64,000 bases of DNA, from contig CM046327.1 in assembly GCA_025403435.1 (NCBI GenBank), forward strand, positions 13,136,218 through 13,200,217, in the 5' to 3' direction. This DNA comes from Artocarpus heterophyllus. Its lineage: Eukaryota; Streptophyta; Magnoliopsida; Rosales; Moraceae. Below, piece by piece: positions 59,606 to 64,000 of the stretch. Made by a program: the position numbers and the translations under genes. The notes below the pieces were generated by a model. That model was not told the origin of the DNA. It saw nothing but the letters and a program-made list of their open reading frames with translations, and did no database searches. Each line of letters begins with the position of its first letter. Position 1 is the stretch's first letter.

Positions 59606-60474
59606 AAATTACATCTATTTATCTATTTTCAAGTAGATAAGTTTCACAAGGAAGTTAGGGCTCTCGGGTGGCGACAAAGAGTGGTTGGAACCTTATGCAT
59701 TTGGCTAAACACAATGGCCTGAGTCTGCTCATTTTGTAATGCCCATACCACTAAAAATTGCCAATTTTGGCTACCGGTTAATAATTTAATTTCTCTTTTA
59801 TAGTCTTTGAAAACTTATTACGTTCATTGAAAGTTAGCTTAATTTCACCACTACGTACATTTAGATATTTTTTTTGTCGGGTATACTTAATATATTAAAG
59901 GCACTGATATTTTCGAGAATAAAGCCATAAATCTCTCCCCTCTTGCTAAGAAAAACCAAATTGTACTCCATACCTGGCCAGATTGCTATGGAACATAAAT
60001 AAATGATAAGTAAATGTCTACTTTCACATTCATCTTTTAAAGAGTTACCAATTACTTTTAACTAGTGTTAAAAATCGGTTCAATATCCTTTTCACATAGT
60101 GCATTCAATAAATGTCTTTTAAGTGTTATACGCAGAATAAAGCCAGAAAAAATAGTCAGAAAAAACAAAGTATTTACTAACGTAGTTAAAAAAAATTAAG
60201 TGAAAGGAGACGTAGAATTTTATAAAAGATGAAAAATAATTTTGACAGAAACAGAGTATAATTTTAAGAGGGTAAAATATAAATTTTATAAAATATTATA
60301 TATAATATTAAAAGAAAAAAAAGTTAATAGGGACAGCTCCGCCTAACTTATATGAAATGCATCTGATTAGAGAATAATTAAGTAATATCATCGTAATAAT
60401 ATTTTTTTTTGGTACATTGGGAAGCAAATTTTAACACAATTTTGATCTAAATTTATATTCCACTCATTGAAGAA

Positions 60475-60478
<4 letters not shown>
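59606..60478. other. AT-rich intergenic DNA
   Basis: No gene recognised. Confidence 0.5.
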
Positions 60479-60480
<2 letters not shown>

Positions 60481-60515
<35 letters not shown>

Positions 60516-60760
60516 CATACCTCCGTAATGGATGTAGAAGTCGATAAAAGAAAGAAACTGCCAAATATAACTAAAAAACAAAGGGCATATTGGTCAATTC
60601 GGCTATAGACAGAAAACCACCGTCTGCGAAAACCAGGCCTATAAGCCACAACTAGAAACCATCTCTTAAAATTTGTTTTTTCACGGTCACTAATCACGCC
60701 CTCAGACAAGATTAATCCAACATAATACAAATTAAAAAGAAGATTAGCGAAAACAATCAT
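60481..60760 (-). mobile_element. Poly(A)-ended retroposon candidate
   Basis: On the minus strand an 81-codon open frame (60760 to 60515) ends in TGA and is followed within four bases by 30 uninterrupted A (60510 to 60481). Such an arrangement fits a retroposed transcript or the 3' end of a LINE or SINE. The protein (hydrophobic, with YRPGFRRRWFSVYSR) is not recognised. No pol III boxes and no target duplication were found, and the A-run could be simple slippage. Confidence 0.3.
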
Positions 60761-60851
60761 TCCTCGTATACAGCCAAATATAAGACGGAAGGATATTTTC
60801 CAAAGATCTAATCAGGACTTGACAGCTCTATACAGTCGTCCCAGCCAACTT

Positions 60852-62044
60852 GAAACGCTGGATTTTTTCTTTATTAAAGATCATAATCAACCTAGGGGCT
60901 CCATAAACAGCTTAAAGAAGTCACGTCATTAACAAAATAAAAACACGTAGAATTGGTAGCTGACACTTTTCATGCTTGGTTGGCTCTCTTAATGAATCCA
61001 CCAAAATTGACATAAATTCATACACTTAACCACTTGAACTAACCTTAAATGATATTTAAGAGGTGTTTAACAATAGTAAAAATCACTCAGTTCCTACCAC
61101 AATTTCAGTTATAAATAGTATAAAACTCCCATATGTTATAGCTACAGTATAAAACTCTCATATGCTACAGCAAAAGTGGTTCCCACCACCCTTCAAACAC
61201 CCTATTAGTTTAAACACGCCATTATCCACCAAGACAATCACTAATACTATGTAATTTTAGACTAAATTATATAAAACTAAAAAATTTATAGTACTGTGGT
61301 TTAAGGTATAGCCTGACAATAATTTCATGCCCGATTTTACCATAAAATGAAGCATTCAAATGCCACATCTCTAAATTAAAAAAAATAAAAATAAAGTGAT
61401 AACACTTTTTTGGTTTGGACAACTAATGGTTTTGCTTTTGTAAGTTTAAATTATCAAATAAAATCAAATATCAGTTAGATTTTTCAATGCCCTGTATGAT
61501 TGTTCTTTTCCTCTAATGGTAGAAATGCTGGATTTTTTCTTTATTAAAGATTGTAATCAACCTAGAGGCTCCATAAACAGCTTAAAGAAGTCACGTCATT
61601 AACAAAATAAAAACACATACAATTGGTAGCTGACACTTTTCACACTTGGTTGGCTCTCTTAATGAATCCACCAAAATTGACATACATTCGTACACTCAAT
61701 CACTTGAACTAACCTTAAATGATATTTAGTTTCAAAAACACGCTATTATCCACCAAGACAATCAGTAATACCATGTAATTTTAGACTAAATTATATAAAA
61801 CTAAAAATTTATAGTTCTGTGGTTTAAGGCATAGCCTGACAATAATTTCATGCCCGATTCTACTATAAAATGAAGCATTCAAATGCCACATCTCTAAATT
61901 AAAAAAAATAAAAATAAAGTGATAACACTTTTTTGGTTTGGACAACCAATAGTTTTGCTTTTGTAAGTTTGAATTATCAAATAAAATCAAATATCAGTTA
62001 GATTTTTCAATGCCCTGTATGATTGTTCTTTTCCTCTAATGGTA
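60852..62044 (+). repeat. Tandem duplication, about 0.52 kb unit, one copy with a MITE
   Basis: Copy 1 is 60852-61521, copy 2 is 61522-62044; both start GAAAYGCTGGATTTTTTCTT and end CCTCTAATGGTA, roughly 95 per cent alike by eye. GAAATGC recurs at the end of copy 2 (62045-62051). Copy 1 is longer only because it holds the MITE at 61059-61204. No gene is coded in the unit. Confidence 0.93.
61059..61204 (+). mobile_element. MITE, family S (146 bp), with empty site in the same window
   Basis: It is flanked by TTA (61056-61058 and 61205-61207). Copy 2 of the duplication shows the uninterrupted site GATATTTAGTTT at 61721-61732, which proves insertion and fixes the TTA duplication. The ends AGAGGTGTTTAACAATAG and, in reverse, TAGGGTGTTTGAAGGG are inverted. 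TTA duplication and small size fit PIF/Harbinger (Tourist) MITEs. Confidence 0.93.
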
Positions 62045-62408
62045 GAAATGCATGTTGAATTTGATAAATACTAATCCACATTAAAATCATCAATATTAAA
62101 TAACATCAAAATTATTACTATTATGTATATCAAATATAATTTAATAAAAATTTGAGAGTTAAAAACCGGATAACATATATAAGTTGAATGATTTATGAAA
62201 ATTTGGAAAATATACGTATACAACAATTTGTTCTTACTCAAAAAAAGGGGAAGCAGAAAGAGAATATGTAGTCTATAAGGAAATTATTATAATTTACAAT
62301 TTATACGTAAAACTAGGAGTGTAGGTCCGTAATGCATCCATATTCATTTATCACATAATTATAATTAAAACTAACATGATTATAATTAAAACTAACATGA
62401 TGTGGATA

Positions 62409-62560
62409 AGAGGGTTAAAATTGTTGATTAAAATTATTTTTACTGTAATATATAAAAGCTTTATACTATAATAATATTTTATTATTATTGTAATATATAA
62501 AAATTTTACATCATTTATAATAAAAAAATATCTGAACCATTTTTTATCAAACAGCCTGTT
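62409..62560. mobile_element. MITE, family S (decayed)
   Basis: The interior TACTGTAATATATAAAAGCT and the right end, in reverse AACAGGCTGTTTGATAAAAA, match the family; the left end is poor. Confidence 0.5.
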
Positions 62561-62679
62561 ATCTGTTATCGTATGGATTAACAAAAAAAAAAAAAAAATA
62601 AATAAATAAAGAAAGAGATTATTATATTAGTTTTTGTTTTATAACAAAAGTAAAGTAAATAATACGACAACCTTTCCGC

Positions 62680-62974
62680 CTCATTTCCCGGTTTTGCCCC
62701 TACCGGTTTCCCAGTTTATTTTCTGGTTTTTTTTTTGAAATTTTTTTTTGTCTGCTCCTTCTGAGACTACTACTACGAGTTCCTCGGCAAGCACAAGCCT
62801 AAAAAGCTTTTGTTGCTTTCTGCATAATGGAAGGCCCTTAACTTCTCTCTGTCTCTTTCTCTCTCTTCTTTCTCTTTCTCTCCTCTCTGTTTGCTTGCAT
62901 TTTCCAGCTCCGGATTTTCGAAAAAGCGTTGGTCGGCGTTCTCTTCTTGTGTCTGATCCACAAGAGCTCTTCAG
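62680..62974 (+). other. Probable 5' UTR exon of a gene continuing to the right
   Basis: A GC-richer block begins near 62680, runs into a long CT-rich stretch (62840-62886), and reaches a good splice donor TTCAG|GTACGC at 62974/62975. The only ATG in a leader-like position (62827) opens a four-codon frame ending in TAA, so this would be an upstream ORF rather than the main start. The plus-strand 90-codon frame across the donor lacks an ATG and is not accepted as coding. Such first non-coding exons are common in plant housekeeping genes. Confidence 0.5.
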
Positions 62975-64000
62975 GTACGCCTCAAGAATATTCTCCTTTT
63001 CTCTTTTTCTCTGTTTTTAATGGAATTATTTTGTATTTTTTGCTTTATTTTGAGCTTTGCTTCTTTGAAACCTGTTTTATTATATTTTTTTGTTAGATCT
63101 TCATTTGGTGCTGTAATGTGAAGTCTGGAGCTCAATACTCCGTTTGTGATTTTTTCCTTCTATTTTTATGTTAGATTTTTTTTAATTTTTTTTAGAGAGG
63201 TTTGGATTTTGGAGATTTATGAAGAGTGGTGTTTCCATTTTTAATTTCGCTGTAGTTTTTTTTGGCTGAGTCTGTTATAAATTTGTTCTCTATTTCTCCA
63301 TTTTCTGGTCTGTTTGGCGTCCGGGAAAATTTGGGGAAACCGAGGATAGAGCATTGAAGAAGTTGAACCTCTTCAAGACTGACTGCCGAGCTGCTAACAA
63401 AAGAAAAAAAAAATGAAATATTAAAAAGCTCAAGTATTGCAAATGAACGATAAATTCTGAGTTGACTTTTTAAAATTTTTTAGGTAAGAAGAAAAAAAGT
63501 CTTTAATTTTATCTTCCGATGACTACTATATACCGACCAACCAAGCGAATAAGTAAATTTGGCCGACTATTTGGCTTTTTTTTTTTCTCTATTTTATTTT
63601 ATAAGATTCTGTTTTTACTTTGCATTTCTTTTAGGTTTCGATAGAACTTTTGTCCTTGACCTCTATTTGGTTCCGTTATTTTTTTTCTTTTTATTTTATT
63701 CCTCATTTAATTTTTCTGTGTGTCATTAACTCTGAATTTTCAAATGAAAACCGCCCCAAAGTATTTTCTTTTATTTATTTCCTCTTGTTTTGCAGTCTAT
63801 TTTTTGTGTATTTATGCTTGTTGCTGAGATTATTACTGATGTTGATTTAACTTGTCCGTTTCCTTTATGTTTCTACATTTTATATATTTTTATTTTTATT
63901 TAGAGTTGCGTTTTACTATAAATATACAAAATCAAAAGAAAAAGAGCCTTTTTTTTGTAACTCTTATGATGCAATTGGAGCTTATTGGCAGAAAAGAATC
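62975..64000 (+). other. Probable long first intron, T-rich, running off the window
   Basis: The T-rich, stop-rich sequence starts at a GTACGC donor and has acceptor-like TTTTGCAG at 63789-63796, but no exon can be read after it. T-rich first introns of 0.5-1 kb in plant 5' UTRs often raise expression; that role here is inference. Confidence 0.4.

Noticed and set aside
62748..63020. 90-codon frame as the start of a protein
   Set aside because: It opens with TTG rather than ATG and runs through a strong splice donor; a 5' UTR exon explains the sequence better.

Overview
The window reads as nuclear DNA of a flowering plant, most likely a eudicot. It is AT-rich, its real gene has a GT-AG intron, and it carries Ty3/gypsy, Ty1/copia, Mutator and Tourist-type elements. 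The species cannot be named from the sequence. Genes are sparse: I can defend one complete protein-coding gene, a probable first non-coding exon of a second gene at the right edge, and several gene or transposase relics. Most of the 64 kb is transposable elements of different ages, many nested in one another.

Layout. 1-1521: degenerate Ty3/gypsy pol on the minus strand, cut by a 100-N gap (1522-1621). 2403-6770: decayed Mutator-like (MULE) transposase on the minus strand, split by a 2.35 kb solo LTR with 5-bp target duplications. 7377-8400: decayed short-unit tandem array followed by a fragment of the ribosomal protein S16 coding region. 8606-11467: possible non-autonomous element with inverted ends and GC-rich islands. 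11580-12453: copia-type LTR edge with primer-binding site. 12773-14934: a second solo LTR of the first family, in the opposite orientation, with a palindromic GC-rich array inside. 15-25 kb: mostly AT-rich intergenic DNA with MITEs. 25369-25851: the intact two-exon gene, minus strand, resembling a family of short plant proteins with one membrane segment and a Pro-rich tail; a 635-bp MITE sits just upstream of its TATA box. 27-37 kb: intergenic DNA, MITEs, a diverged third copy of the long LTR, and a long-TIR MULE-type MITE with a perfect 9-bp target duplication (35440-36564). 37.8-45.5 kb: degenerate tandem arrays, GC-rich islands and three LTRs, one apparently lodged in a MITE. 45.6-60 kb: MITEs, an orphan cluster of G-box/ABRE motifs and a copia-type LTR region. 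60.4-62.1 kb: a poly(A)-ended retroposon candidate and a 0.52 kb tandem duplication in which only one copy holds a MITE. 62.7-64 kb: probable 5' UTR exon and start of an intron of a plus-strand gene that continues beyond the window.

There is no operon or multi-gene system here. What can be read is a relative history of insertions: MULE, then the long solo LTR inside it; Tourist-like MITE, then an LTR inside it; tandem duplication, then a MITE in one copy. The least explained material is the set of degenerate 20-100 bp tandem arrays lying beside GC-rich, gene-like islands at 7.4-8.3, 8.6-9.1, 10.7-11.5, 39.2-42.3 and 43.6-44.5 kb. I treat these as the best candidate for an undescribed, gene-fragment-carrying element family, but this is inference. 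All similarity statements are by eye, without database searches.
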